Source: Epithemia pelagica (lineage: Eukaryota; Bacillariophyta; Bacillariophyceae; Surirellales; Surirellaceae). Taken from it: a stretch of DNA of 64,000 nucleotides. The notes beneath the pieces were generated by a model, which searched no databases, was not told the DNA's origin, and was given only the letters and a program-made list of their open reading frames with translations. Made by a program: the position numbers and the translations under genes. The stretch is from positions 2,185,508 through 2,249,507 of the forward strand of contig OX337235.1 of assembly GCA_946965045.2 (NCBI GenBank), given 5' to 3'. Shown here piece by piece: positions 33,369 through 44,742 of the stretch (positions are counted from its first letter, which is position 1; each line of letters opens with the position of its first letter).

Positions 33369-34613
33369 ATGACGCTAATGCAACGCGTCTCAGCCTACGA
33401 CCAGGATGATTCGGTGAATGGTTCTGTTGGAGGCAAGCAACAAATTTCTCCATCAAGCCAGGGCAGCAATGACGCAGGCGATTCATCACGCAACGAGAAA
33501 GTCAATAATCAAGCTAGTTCGGACGACGGCAATGCTTTGAAAATGAATTCGTGGTTCAGTTCTACATCCTATGATCCAGAACTAATGACCCCAATGCTTA
33601 ACAACAACGGCTCTGGCGGAAATCCTAACATGGCGAACATGAGGCCAAGTAGCTCCACCAAGAAGCGCCGAGTTGTCCGGTTGTTGCGAGCCGCTGTATC
33701 ATCTCAAAGAGTCAGATGGTGTGTCATGACGGTTCTGGTCGTGTTGGTGTTTCTTTTTTCATTAGTGGGATTGCCGTTCCCCGATCGACGATTGCCAGAA
33801 CTTCCTCCGTTGCCTGCCAACCCTCGTCGTGCGTTTGCTTCACTTCACTCCGACTCGAATCCATGCTATGATATGCTTCTTTTCGTGTGCCTTTCGACAT
33901 GGCAGTCGACAAAGTCGAAATATCCAATGTTGGTGCTTCATTCAATACCATTGCCGGAGAAGGTACAAGCTTTGATTGATGCGCAACCGCCTTTGGCCGA
34001 TTCGAAACAATCATCGCAAGCAGGAAGAATTATTCCTGTTTCTATTCCAGTCGTCAAAAACTTTTTTGTCCTCAAGGACCGAGTTCGTACCGCCGCGGCA
34101 AAATTCGCTGTGTGGGACCAAACCGAATATGACCAAGTGGCTTACTTTGATAGCGACTCCATCTTTTTCGATTCGGGTGACTCCATCTTTGATTGTCCTG
34201 TGGACCACACTGGAAATTTGTGGCTGTATGCACGACCTTATGCCAAGTACTGGGCACGTGGAATTCGTATATTTAACAGTGGTAATTTCTTGATCCGTCC
34301 CAGTGTGGCTGTATACCACAAGATTCTGGAACTCTTTGAACGACGCTTTTGGATCTTGTCCCTTCAGCAATTTTTCAAAACGGCCGATCAAGGTTTTCTG
34401 AACGCTGTCTTTTCGCCCTACGGAAAGTCGTGGGACTTTTTGGAGTCGCCACCCGCTCGTGCCAAGCACGTCAAACTCTGGCTGGCAGTGGATGGTGAAA
34501 GTCGGTGGAATGTTACAGCGCAAGACCAGAAAGACGCTGTGCAAATAGTCAAGGACCTTGCTCTGGAACAGGATATGGAAACCTGCCGAAACCACAGAAG
34601 GTACTCTGATTAG
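33369..34613 (+). CDS. Type II membrane glycosyltransferase, GT8/glycogenin-like
   Basis: 414 residues from the ATG at 33369 (MTLMQRVSAYDQ...); the frame is open a little upstream but without an ATG. The cytoplasmic N-terminus is Ser/Asn-rich, and a single TM anchor spans about residues 114-137 (RWCVMTVLVVLVFLFSLVGLPF). The lumenal part has the GT-A-fold features of GT8 enzymes: a region leading to KFAVWDQTEYDQVAYFDSDSIFF (DxD near residue 260, metal and nucleotide-sugar binding), NSGNFLIRPS, and TADQGFLNAVF. This predicts a Golgi-type transferase of unknown sugar specificity. A possible donor site (AAG-GTACTC) lies just before the stop, so a further 3' exon cannot be excluded. It converges on the SET gene with 198 bp between. 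Confidence 0.82.
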   Translation: MTLMQRVSAYDQDDSVNGSVGGKQQISPSSQGSNDAGDSSRNEKVNNQASSDDGNALKMNSWFSSTSYDPELMTPMLNNNGSGGNPNMANMRPSSSTKKRRVVRLLRAAVSSQRVRWCVMTVLVVLVFLFSLVGLPFPDRRLPELPPLPANPRRAFASLHSDSNPCYDMLLFVCLSTWQSTKSKYPMLVLHSIPLPEKVQALIDAQPPLADSKQSSQAGRIIPVSIPVVKNFFVLKDRVRTAAAKFAVWDQTEYDQVAYFDSDSIFFDSGDSIFDCPVDHTGNLWLYARPYAKYWARGIRIFNSGNFLIRPSVAVYHKILELFERRFWILSLQQFFKTADQGFLNAVFSPYGKSWDFLESPPARAKHVKLWLAVDGESRWNVTAQDQKDAVQIVKDLALEQDMETCRNHRRYSD

Positions 34614-34811
34614 TTTCTTTGATGAAAGGAACAAAAGGATCCATCGTTTCGTCGTATGTGCCTTTCTTTCCTTCAGTTAAGCGATATATTATGGATAAAG
34701 AACACTCAGTTGATAACTCAATGAACAGATTGAATTTAAATTAGCATTACGTTACCCATGTCGCCTTGAAATCGTGAAATATAACGTGCACGTCAACCTA
34801 CATCAAACGGC

Positions 34812-35996
34812 TCAAGACGAGGGAACACATTGGTCACATTGACAGTCAAATTGGTATGCATCTCGAAGAACTGCTCTTTGGCGCTTCTGCTGCTGCTTTC
34901 TGTTTGATGACATTGATGGATTCTGACTGTCAGGATCCATGTAGGAAATAGTAATCTCTTGACCCGACAAAATCGTTCCAACATGGGAGGTCAAAACAAG
35001 ATGCGGAAATTCACCCACATTGCCCAGCTCGAACGTTTGTAACGCGTTCGGCTTACAGGAATGATTCACCAAGTAGGCGGGAGACTCAAACAGTGCCGTT
35101 CCAAGAATACCATCATCTACTGTTGTATTTGTATTGCTTCGGTTGGCAGTAGTGACGGAGAATGCGTTGGCCTTGACGCGTGAAAGAGCCTGTTGAATCA
35201 ATTGAGGATTGGGCATGACACCTTCCCATTGCTCTAATGCCGCCTGTGCAAGCATAAAGACGGTGAAGATGAACGCTTGTTCATGAATTTGAGCATTGTC
35301 GTTGCTTGCTACACGTCTGTCGTCATTCGCCTGAGGTACCATATCCATTACATCCTCCCAATTATTTAACGCAATGACCGATTTTTTCTCCTCTATTCCA
35401 ACCTTCTTGATTCTGAGCTTTGATCCTTTGAAGCTGTAGTAAAGCAATCGGTATACAAGAAGAGCCGTCGGAAAAAGTTTGGGGATCCGACCTTGCTGTA
35501 AAACCCGGACAATCGCATTCTGCTCTTCATACAATCCCAATTGTGTGGCTGTTTTACGGCATTCTCCCGAACAAAGTAGCATTGGATACAACGACGATCC
35601 CGACGATGAACTCTCTGTTGTTTTTTCTCGGCAGGGACGAAAACAAATGGCACAATGTGTTTGGCGTCGAGACTCGAGCAGCACTGGAGGTACCAGGGCC
35701 CGAGCCCCTCGGAACAGAGTTTGGTTTCGCCGAATTGGATCATCATTCATGCTTCCATCCACTGCTTTTCCTTTCCTCTGTTCCACGATTTCTGGCTCTG
35801 GATCATGACAACTAGACGACGCAGTAACAGTTGCCCCTTTGTTCTGCTGCTTCTGGCTGCCCACAACCAACAGACTTGGTCCTCCCATGCATTCTCCCAC
35901 GGCAATGTCTCGAACAGCACACAGGCCGCGTCCCTTGGAACGCGTCACATGTCGCACAGCGTAGCATGAATCGTTCTGTTGGTAGCCGTCGTCCAT
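34812..35996 (-). CDS. SMYD-like SET-domain methyltransferase
   Basis: 394 residues. The N-terminus has the split SET start (RSKGRGLCAVRDIAVGECM). Next is a Cys-rich insert resembling a reduced MYND finger (CAICFRPC...LLCSGECRK), then a helical region, then the SET core: NHSCKPNAL, LSGQEITISYMD, and the post-SET LRDAYQFDCQCDQC. NHSC and the Tyr of the ISY motif are the cofactor- and substrate-site signatures of SMYD proteins, which methylate lysines of histones or cytosolic proteins. The single open frame looks complete. It converges with the glycosyltransferase gene. Confidence 0.85.
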   Translation of the reverse strand: MDDGYQQNDSCYAVRHVTRSKGRGLCAVRDIAVGECMGGPSLLVVGSQKQQNKGATVTASSSCHDPEPEIVEQRKGKAVDGSMNDDPIRRNQTLFRGARALVPPVLLESRRQTHCAICFRPCREKTTESSSSGSSLYPMLLCSGECRKTATQLGLYEEQNAIVRVLQQGRIPKLFPTALLVYRLLYYSFKGSKLRIKKVGIEEKKSVIALNNWEDVMDMVPQANDDRRVASNDNAQIHEQAFIFTVFMLAQAALEQWEGVMPNPQLIQQALSRVKANAFSVTTANRSNTNTTVDDGILGTALFESPAYLVNHSCKPNALQTFELGNVGEFPHLVLTSHVGTILSGQEITISYMDPDSQNPSMSSNRKQQQKRQRAVLRDAYQFDCQCDQCVPSS

Positions 35997-37009
35997 GTCA
36001 TGGCGGAAGTGTCATGCTCAATCAGCTACCATAGCTATTGTTACCTCTAGAGAGAGATCTCGTCGTCGTCGTCAACGCGTTCTTCTTGCTCTTTGGCAGC
36101 TGTTATTCAGTATGATGTTTTGAGTACAATCCTACTATGAATTCTTTGCAGTTCTTGGAAAATGAATGGCTGTCTGGCTCTCATGAGACGGAAGACGGAA
36201 TGACCTCTCCACTTATCGAAGTGGGGCTGAAAGATTTTCTACTATGAATATTCAAACGAAGCGTTTTACATATATCCCCACAAACGTAGGCTATTCGATC
36301 GGCCGTTTGATTCTGGCTATTCTGTGATGAGGCTGAATTGAATGAGGCCTACAGAGACAGAGGCTCAAGGCCAACCAGAATTCCAATATCTGGAATCTAC
36401 AATCTGGTAGATCAACACAAGAGCAAGATTTGTACGGACCCATTGGCATTCGGCAATGAGGGTCTTCCGCAATGAGTTTCAGAGAACGATATCCGTGCGA
36501 CACAGTTCTATTACTGCCATTCAGGGTATCCATGCAAAATGCAGCAATAGGGTTTCGTGCTTTCCTGACAACCGTTGTTCGCCACGAGATTCTACTATTC
36601 TCGTACTGCCAGAGTGTGACGTGTTGAAACAGTTTCTGCCCATCATGAGGAAACCTTGAAATAATGTGTTCAGTCGGAACTGACCATTTTCTTTCAGGGT
36701 TTACTCGTGGTCAGTGGAAACATCCAGAACGACGATGTGACATTATGAAAGGTCATTCCAAGTTCCTGGATGCGACAAGCCATCGACTCCTCTGAACCGG
36801 AAGTGGAACAAGTCCACGTACACTGACAAAAATATGCCCTTGTGCTATTGGTCAGAATCCTCAGGTTGAAGGTAGGCTTTTGCTTTCTTCATCATGGGTC
36901 CCAATCAAGTTCAATAACGGCTAGAACAAAACCACCACCACCACCCATCATGTTCCTGTGACGATGCACGAGGAACTAGAAGCACCACACTACTACTGCA
37001 AGCAGCAAC
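35997..37009. other. Intergenic region
   Basis: 1.0 kb upstream of the SET gene. Contains a GTCGTC run near 36061-36073 and a CCACCA run near 36930-36945. No gene was recognised. Confidence 0.45.
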
Positions 37010-37477
37010 ATGCGTTGGCTTCACACAGCAGGTAAGCAGGCCATTAGCTACGCTCAACGCCATCCTTTTGACTCGTTGACAATGAATGCCCCTCCCCTAC
37101 TGGTGTTTCATCATGGCTCACTGATCTGGGTCCCAGATCCATGGGTTCCAGAACTGTCCATCCGTTCAGTGAATGTAAGTTGCATTCTGGAAGCTTGTTT
37201 GCCCTCAAAGAGGAAACTCTCAGTGGATTGGATCTTTGTTGTCTCAGACGTAAATCAACGTCGTTTGCTTCAGCACAGCCATGAGCTCGATTCGGATACT
37301 TTCTCTTCCATAAACAAGCAGATCTTTAATCCTCTACATCCATCATTGGCATCACAGAGGATAGCTCGTTGTCTGCTGGCTTCTACTGCTGACCAAAATG
37401 CTGGTGATGAGAGGCAGCCTCGAACGACGGCCAATGTGAACATCCTTATACATTGCAAGGGGTGCCCTGATTTCTGA
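37010..37477 (+). CDS. Hypothetical protein, uncertain
   Basis: A 155-codon frame from ATG to TGA (MRWLHTAGKQAISYAQRHPFD...). Amino-acid composition is ordinary rather than low-complexity and the opposite-strand frames are shorter, which slightly favours coding. No domain, signal sequence or family is recognisable. It could be a fragment of a longer spliced gene or a chance frame. Confidence 0.3.
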   Translation: MRWLHTAGKQAISYAQRHPFDSLTMNAPPLLVFHHGSLIWVPDPWVPELSIRSVNVSCILEACLPSKRKLSVDWIFVVSDVNQRRLLQHSHELDSDTFSSINKQIFNPLHPSLASQRIARCLLASTADQNAGDERQPRTTANVNILIHCKGCPDF

Positions 37478-37591
37478 GGATCTAGATGATTGCATCAAAG
37501 GCATCGTAAGAGGTAGGTCAGGGGAATTCAAACTCGCTGATACTATCTACTGCTACAAGCTCGGATCGAAGAAATGGGGGAACAAGAGGGT

Positions 37592-38028
37592 TCTTGAGGA
37601 TTTTGAACGAAGACATGAGTTGTGGCGACAACCTATTTGTTATTCGTTTTTTTTCGGTCTTTTGAGCCGAATGAGGTTTGTTTGCTCTCAATCAGCGGAA
37701 TCAGGAAGATGTCGCTCAAGCTCAGGTATTGGGCGGGTTCTTTTCGTCGTCTACAATGAGTGATAGTGCGTTGATGTACTTTATCTGCGAAACCTGTAAC
37801 GCTTGAATGGCTCTTGAGGATTTTTGAACGAAGACATGAGTTGTGGTGACTACCTATTTGTTATTCGTTTGGTTTTTTTTCGGTCTTTTGAGCCAAATGA
37901 GGTTTGTTGTGCTCTCAATCAGAGGAATAAGGAAAATGTCGCTCAAGCTCAGGTATTTGGCGGGTTCTTTTCGTCGTCTACAATGAGTGATAGCGCTTTA
38001 TCTGCGAAACCTGTAACGCTTGAATGGC
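37592..38028. repeat. Tandem duplication, about 220-bp unit, two copies
   Basis: The segment beginning TCTTGAGGATTTTGAACG at 37592 is repeated from 37812, both copies running to GCTTGAATGG. They differ by small indels: the first has an extra GTTGATGTACT near 37770, the second an extra GGT near 37868. Recent local duplication in noncoding sequence downstream of the ZIP gene. Confidence 0.88.
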
Positions 38029-38243
38029 CGGGCACCAAGTTACTGTTCAGTTTCCAGGCTAGTTCTCATTTTCATCTAAAGTATCATGATATGCTTACGA
38101 CAACTAACGTGCACCACCGTGATTTTTAATGATGTTTACATGTTTGGAATGTTAACTACGGAAAGATCGGTTTTTAAAATCTTCAAGTATACGGTATCGG
38201 TGGTCTTTTCATCGAACACAACTATTCATTCTTTTTGCATAAA

Positions 38244-39517
38244 TCAGGCTTCATCATGGTGCTCACCTTCTCCCTCCTCGTGGTGCTCAGCCTCTTCATC
38301 ACTGTGAGCTTCGCAATGGCCGTGTTTCAAGAGCACAAGACCAATGGGAACTGTACCAAGGATGAAGCACGACAGGAATATAGCAGTGTCGCGCAGTGAT
38401 GCGACCGCGTTTTGTGCACGAGGAATACACTCTACTCCACTGATATAGACGTACACACCTGCCGAAATGGCTAAAATTACCCCTTGTGCCATTTCACTAA
38501 TATCGGAAGCAAGGATAACAATGGTACCAAGGAAAATGGAAAATCCTGCAACGAAATTAAGGATGAGCGCACCGGGTACCGTGAGACCACAATGCTGGGT
38601 CAAGAGAGAGTAATCAGCAATTTCCTGAGCCAATTCATGGTAAATAGTCGTGGCCATGACAGTGTATCCAACTTCATTTCCGCACAACATGAAGCTGGTT
38701 CCGATGAAAACACCATCGGTAAAGTTATGGAAGAAGTCTCCAACAAGGATGCTGGTCGCAAGGCCCCAATTCTTTTCCTTATTCTTCTGCATTGGCACTT
38801 GTTCAGCGGGTGCTTCTTTGACCACTTCCGGTTTCACAAAAGCACTTTCATCATTAATGACTTCTTCTATCTTGTCAGGAGCCTCGGGCTGTTCTTCATT
38901 TTCTTCGGATTTTTCCAGGATGTGTTCTTGAGATCCGCTCGTGATGTTGAGTCTGAGGCCTTCTCCTCGCCAATGTCTTCGGAGCTCTCGATTTGTCTGG
39001 AAGGAATGATAGCATGGAGAATGGCAGGCAGGAGAAAACCACCTAGCAAAGAAGCCCCAAACTTCCAGGCTGTATCATTATGCTGTTCAAGTTCGCCTTC
39101 TTCCAACATCCTGTGGCGCCGCGCTTCTCCGCCTTCGTCTTCATTGTGTTCTCCCTCACCTTCGTCCTCGTGATGTTCTTCTGCGTGTGCTTCGTCACCG
39201 TGAGCACTGTGTCCACCACCAATCAATTCAAAGGCTTCGGGGACCAGCAAGAAGACCACTGTTGCAAGCAACGCGCCTCCTGCAAAGCTGGGGATGATGA
39301 TGTCGTGCACCATTGCCCACACGCTGGATCTTCCTCGTTCCATGCGTTTCTTGTTGTAAGCGCCTACCATCAAAGAAACGAATACACCTACTAGCGTTAC
39401 CATTTGTACGATGAGCGAAGCTGCGAACACATGCCCCCAGGGCTTGTCCTCGTCACCATGATCTTCTTCATCGTGATGTGTTTCGAACTCCTCGCCTTCG
39501 TCTAAGAAACGATACAT
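38244..39517 (-). pseudogene. ZIP-family metal transporter (SLC39-like), interrupted by a frameshift
   Basis: Two frames, 39517-38867 and about 38940-38244, together encode a full eight-helix ZIP protein. They change frame inside an acidic linker near 38,930. No GT...AG intron can bridge this without losing TM3, so it is a single-base indel: a genuine mutation or a sequence error. Helices 1-3 are in the first part (HVFAASLIVQMVTLVGVFV, IIPSFAGGALLATVVFLLVPEAF, FGASLLGGFLLPAILHAII) with a His-rich loop between 2 and 3. Helices 4-8 are in the second, including the metal-site motifs HNFTDG and HELAQEIADY. Both terminal tails are His/Glu-rich. The ATG at 39517 is a guess; upstream sequence is cut 130 bp away by transposons. 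Confidence 0.75.
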
Positions 39518-39650
39518 CTTTTCAATTTCGCAGCAATCTTTTATGAGATCGAAGTATGAGCGGTAATTTTGCTTCGGGTTCAATGTTGAACACCAAATAC
39601 CAAAGTTTATTGTGTCTGTTGCAAGTGAAAGTGCCACGAAGCCGCTCTAA

Positions 39651-40438
39651 GGGCCTGTGTCCAGGGAATGTGTTTTTGAGTTCTGAAATCGAGTTTCGAG
39701 TTTCGAGGTTGAGCCAATAGGTTATGGTCCCCTTGAAAACTCGAAAACACAACCTCGAATCCCCCAAATCTTGGCAATCCCCCAACGACCTTGCCAAGAT
39801 TCTGAAATCGAGTTTCGAGTTTCGAGGTTTGCAAAGAGCCCCACGCGCTCCTACAAAACCCACCTTTCAGCCGCCGGGCTCTCTGTTTCTCATTTCGATC
39901 TCTCCGACAACAACAACGAGGCAATCTCTCTTGTCCATCATAGACAATAGTACTCCTAGCACAATGATTGATGTGATATAAGTAGGAGCTTCTCTAGAAA
40001 ATAAGCAAGTATTATTAACCTGTCGCTGCCATGGAAGTAATGGTCACAACCACTGTCAATGGTCAAAAGTAAATAGTTCTCATCTCTCCATAGATGACAT
40101 GGTTACGGAACAAAGCCCGCATCCTGCTCCATGGACGGGCTCTACAAATATTCTGCCTTCTCCCGTTATGCAATGTGATATTAGGAATTAGGAGTACTCA
40201 AGCGACATTTGTTTGTCGTCATTGTCAATTGCCGTTGTGCTCGTTCATGCGCCGGTAGGGGGGAAGCATGGGAGTGCACGAGTATTGAAAAATAAAACTC
40301 GAAACTCGAAACTCGAAAATACAGTTTTTACCTGGACACGTACATCCAGATCGTTGTTTCAAGGTAGGGACAGAGCCCCACCTCAAAACTCGAAACTCGA
40401 TTTCAGACCTCGAAAACACATTCCCTGGACACAGGGCC
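39651..40438. mobile_element. MITE with TAA target duplication, inserted in the Copia element 2 LTR
   Basis: 788 bp. The left end (GGGCCTGTGTCCAGGGAATG...) and the reverse complement of the right end match over about 59 bp with a handful of mismatches. TAA flanks both sides (39648-39650 and 40439-40441). TIRs beginning GGGCC/GGCCC and a 3-bp TAA duplication are features of PIF/Harbinger-derived (Tourist-like) MITEs. Internal copies of a TCGAGTTTCGAGTTTCGAGG motif occur near both ends. No transposase. Confidence 0.82.
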
Positions 40439-40591
40439 TAAGAAAACCCGTCCGTTGGGCATACGGAGCACCGTCATGGGTGCACGGGTACAAAAGACAT
40501 TCCAAACAAAGAAGTGAACTAAAATATAGGTTACAGAGTCACTACTCCCTATCTTCTCGATTTTCATACGTACGACATACATACTTTCTTA
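40439..40591 (-). repeat. Copia element 2, 3' LTR
   Basis: 153 bp, TAAGAAA...TTTCTTA. Its first three bases also serve as the TAA target duplication of the adjacent MITE. Confidence 0.9.
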
Positions 40592-40720
40592 GTCCCCTCA
40601 AACAGTACTCGATCCCATTGAGAGCTGTTTGCCATCCCAGTAGTAAGTGTATTCGGGCCAACTAGCCCAGGAAACCTCAAGACCTGCACAAAACCTCATA
40701 AACGAAGATGAGGAAAGGAC

Positions 40721-43700
40721 TCACTCTGGGGATCCATGATCATCAGTAATATCCCAAAGGACCAGACTCAACAAATGATTGCGTTTCTGTCCTCCTGGAA
40801 TCACCTTGGTGGCCAAATCGGCTGGATTATGCTGCGTGGGAATATGTGTAGTCAACAATTCACCCATGGCAACGGCTTCTCTGACAGCATGATAACAAAT
40901 AGAATTGGACTTCTTCTTCAGCGATGATTCCGGCTTCGATGTGTTATGAATCACGGACATATTATCGCCATAAACATAGGTAGGACCAGACAACGGCACT
41001 CCCATCATCCGTAATTTGTAGCGTAGTCCCCTGACGGCCTCCATGCCCGTCTTCATTGCAACAAACTCAGCTCCAAAAACGGATGTTTCGATGGTTGCTT
41101 GTCGCTTGGTATACCACATGATAGGTGCCATATTCATTAAGACGAAGAATCCAGTTCTAGATCGCCGTACCATCTTGTCACCAGCATGATCCGAGTCAAC
41201 ATACAGCCGCAGATCCACCTCTTTACCACGTGCCTTTGGTGCATTCGGTGGAACTGCCTCCTTTACATCACCGTAGAACTCCTTCCAATCGCAATCTTCA
41301 CGAAATTCTCGGAGATCTATCTTGGGATAGGTCGGATCAAATGCCATTCTGGCATTGTGCTTGATTTTCAAATAGGAATACATATTTAACACTGCTTCCA
41401 AATGTCCTTGTCGTGGACATGCCACTTGGGATGCTAACAATGATGTTTCGGTCATGATATCCACCCTTCCCAGTTCAACCATCCATCTAAGGACGCCAAT
41501 CTGGGACTGGTAGAACGACACCTCGTCTTCATTCAGTTGATCCGTCACGTCCAGAACTGGGTCATATTCTGATGGGAACGGAGTTGCCGCGCGTTTCGCA
41601 AGCTTGCGGCCGCCACACTCGCGTTCCAAATACGTCTCAACATTCGAAACAGCTTCTTGTACATACTTGCTCGAACTCATGGCCCAACTGACAACGGAAT
41701 TGGGCATGGTCATGGGCTTAAGCTTCGCTCCTTCCGATCGAGCCCGGCTTCATAGGGAAGAAATGATCTAACTCGTGTAACATCGCAGTCGCATCGTGCG
41801 ATATGGCCAAGACATCGTCTACGTACAGCAATACATAGGCGTAGTACTTGTGACCGTCACTCGGACGTGTCATAGGCTTCATCCACAAGTCTCGATCAGC
41901 ACCCAAGCACGGATCGTACCCAAGAGTTCTCATACAACTCGCAAGGTGGTTGCGGAAACTCGCACCGGCACTCTTTAACCCATACAGTGCTCGTACAATA
42001 TATGCACACTTCCCAGCGTTGGACCCGAACTCGGGGCCCAGTACAGTCCAGATTTTCTCACTGTTCGGCGCAGTTAAATAAGCATTCTTGATGTCAGACG
42101 TTTTGACCTCTAGGTCGTTGAGAGCGGCAATAGTGAGGGCAATACGAACACTTTCTCGAGATACAACACTGGCATAAGTCAATGGTGCTGGTGCCTCTGT
42201 TGCGTGTCCACCCGCTACAAACCGTGCTTTTCTCCTGAAATCTTCCATTTTTACGTCGAAAACCATGTGGCATCGGATCTCCTGGAAGCCAGGAGCTGGT
42301 TTCTCGTCGTCTTCCATCAACTTGAACGCCACTCGAACAGCTTCCATCTCTTTTTCGATGGCCTTTCGCCACAAGTCGTTGCCGTTCCTTCTGTCCAGTT
42401 CATATGCTTCGGCAACATTCTTGGGGATTTCGATCCCAAACTTGTGCGTCCGCTTGTGATAGCGGCTGTTGACGGCGGCGAGTATCCGGTCTCGTCGTCG
42501 GAGGAACTTACTCACCCACCAATCAAACGCTGGCTCGTTTTCAATCTGCTTTGCGACGGCGTACTCCGCCACTTCAATCGGATTTGATTCCTTCAGTCCG
42601 GCCAGGCGCTCCCAGGACGTTGATCCGTCGCGCCACTGGACGCACAACTCCCACCCTTTCGTCGTCTTCTTCTTGTGCTTCCGTCCTCGGACAACAACGT
42701 GGCGGTTATCGTGGTCGACAGCGGCTTTGGTCTTGCGATGATCAACAATGCTGTCCAACAGCAAGAATTGGTTTCCTTCGGCATCGCACTGCGCATACAT
42801 ATTTTCCGCGATGACATTCGCAGCATACTCAGACGTCTCGCCGTCTGGAAACTCAACAACATAAACTCTCGAGTCTAGAATCGGGTTGTGAGACGACGTC
42901 CCCTTGAGACGGCCATCGCTGGTCTTGGACCGTCTTTTCACCTTGCCCGTCACCATTGCATCACCCTTTGGCAACAAGACGTCAGCTCCAACGTAGTTGT
43001 CGTAGGTGTCTGGTGTGATTGGGGTCATCATCGTCTTCATACGCCTCGTAGGTCGGCGTTTCCACATCAACTAGACCATCGTAGTCTTCGACTTTAGCTA
43101 CACTGCCTAACTTCTCGTTGACCTTGCTCGTGTAGTCTTTTCTCTTCTCTATTTCAGTCGGGTCACGGATTTCGTCGTCCGTCAGATGTCGGTAGGTCGA
43201 GCGAATCTTGATCATTCCTGACTCGGCTAAAATCTTAATTGCATGTGCGGGTCCCATGTCCGTCGCAGGACCTAGGTACCTACCCAATTTCTCCTTGTCT
43301 TCCGGGTAGTTGGCCGCTGAGTCGTAGTAGTAAACCCAGTCGTACCACCCATATCCAGCCAAGAGTGAAATGTCGAAGGTCTCCCCGTACATTGCCGTTT
43401 CCGGGACTTGACCTGACAGCTCGAAATTACTATGACATGTAGCCGATCTGATATAGGCTTCCAACTCGAGGCAATGATCCCACAACACCTTGGGAGATTT
43501 AGTAGAGACCATTTTCCGTCCGGTACCACGCTTCAACTCCCTAATTGCACTCTCAGCCGCATTTGCCCATGGAGTATAGGGCTCCAACTGTTTCACTCGA
43601 CAACCAGCCTCTCTAGACTTCTTCCTGAACTTGCCCTTGACCTGTTCCGCGGCACCATCCATGATTAGTTCCGGTGGACGGCCTTCCCTCTGGAGCAACA

Positions 43701-44739
43701 GCGACAAAGCTTCGTGTGCATCGCCTTTCGAGGCCAGAGGGTACGCTCTAGTCCATCCATTCCTTGCCGTGAAGACTTGAGCACAAGTATTACCCAGCCT
43801 AGACTTCACCTTCGAAAACATAGTGTCCGTGAATAAGGCATGAGGCAATGGCCGGTATCGGTGGAATCGGTCGTTCGTCGTGAACCTCTTGGTCAGAGGG
43901 TTCAATGTGGTACGTAGACCACGTTGCGTCGTCACTCGAAGGGTATCCGCAGCACGTTCCAATCCACATCCCCATCGACGTGCCAAAGTCTTGGCATCGA
44001 TAGCTTTTCCAGAAGGGGTAGTTTGTGTAACGGAAAGAGTCGCCACGCGTGCTTGCAGAGCAGTCGCGAAGCATGCGCTTTCCGACGGTCGTGAATCGGA
44101 AAGCAAAGTCGTGAAAGGGTCATTGGGTCCCCTCGAGCGAACGGTGGAAATCGATCGTTGGAGGGCCGCTCGGGCCGACATTTCATCCCGAGCGAAAGAG
44201 TCATCTTGGGGGTCCCACGGCGGGTCGGGACTAGTCAAATCAAAGCGACGACATGAAGCATATTCGTCGGAAGTGGGGGTCCTTGTAGGGAAATAGGAAG
44301 TGACACCACATAAATCAAGGGGTATCACAAAATCCTCATCGTCCTGATCTTTCAGGACCAGTGCGTGTGTCTTATTGTCGGGATTATCGGTCAAGAATTT
44401 CGGTTGGTCCGAAACTTGCACGTCATTCATCCACAACTGCATAGGACACAGGAGGTTGTGAGTAAGCAATGGTATATAAATGGCCTGGTTCACGATTAGG
44501 ATCAATACTTCACCGGTATCGGGGCAATCGTAAGCTAGAGCTGCAATTATAGTCTTGCAACTCTTGTGAACCACACCCTGAGAAGAATCATATCCCTTGA
44601 CATCCACAGGGCGGCCGTAGTCCTGTACAACCATCGCAGACCTTCCAACAACACACGTGTCCGCATGACTATCAAGCTCGGTACGAGACTCGCCCTCGTC
44701 GGACGTGTCGACCGCACCGACACGCACTGAGCGGACCAC
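40721..44739 (-). pseudogene. pol: Copia element 2 pol, two frame breaks
   Basis: Three frames read in order: 44739-42982, 43070-41718, 41713-40721. The first holds the protease (ELDSHADTCVVG), integrase (FTDTMF, IMDGAAEQVKG, and NAAESAIRELKRG as the third catalytic acid) and a long linker. The second holds the RT with SDIKNAYLTAP, ALYGLKSAGASF and YVDD (near 41,815). The third ends RT and contains RNase H (YVDSDHAG, FGAEFVAMK, YGDNMSV, NPADLATK). The first break is a one-base shift near 43,020; the second is a shift with probable short deletion near 41,715, judged against element 1. All catalytic motifs are otherwise present. Confidence 0.85.
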
Positions 44740-44742
44740 CGC

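Noticed and set aside
39522-39863. 113-codon minus-strand frame next to the ZIP gene
   Set aside because: It crosses the MITE boundary, so the whole frame cannot be an original gene; only the part outside the MITE is considered in the findings.
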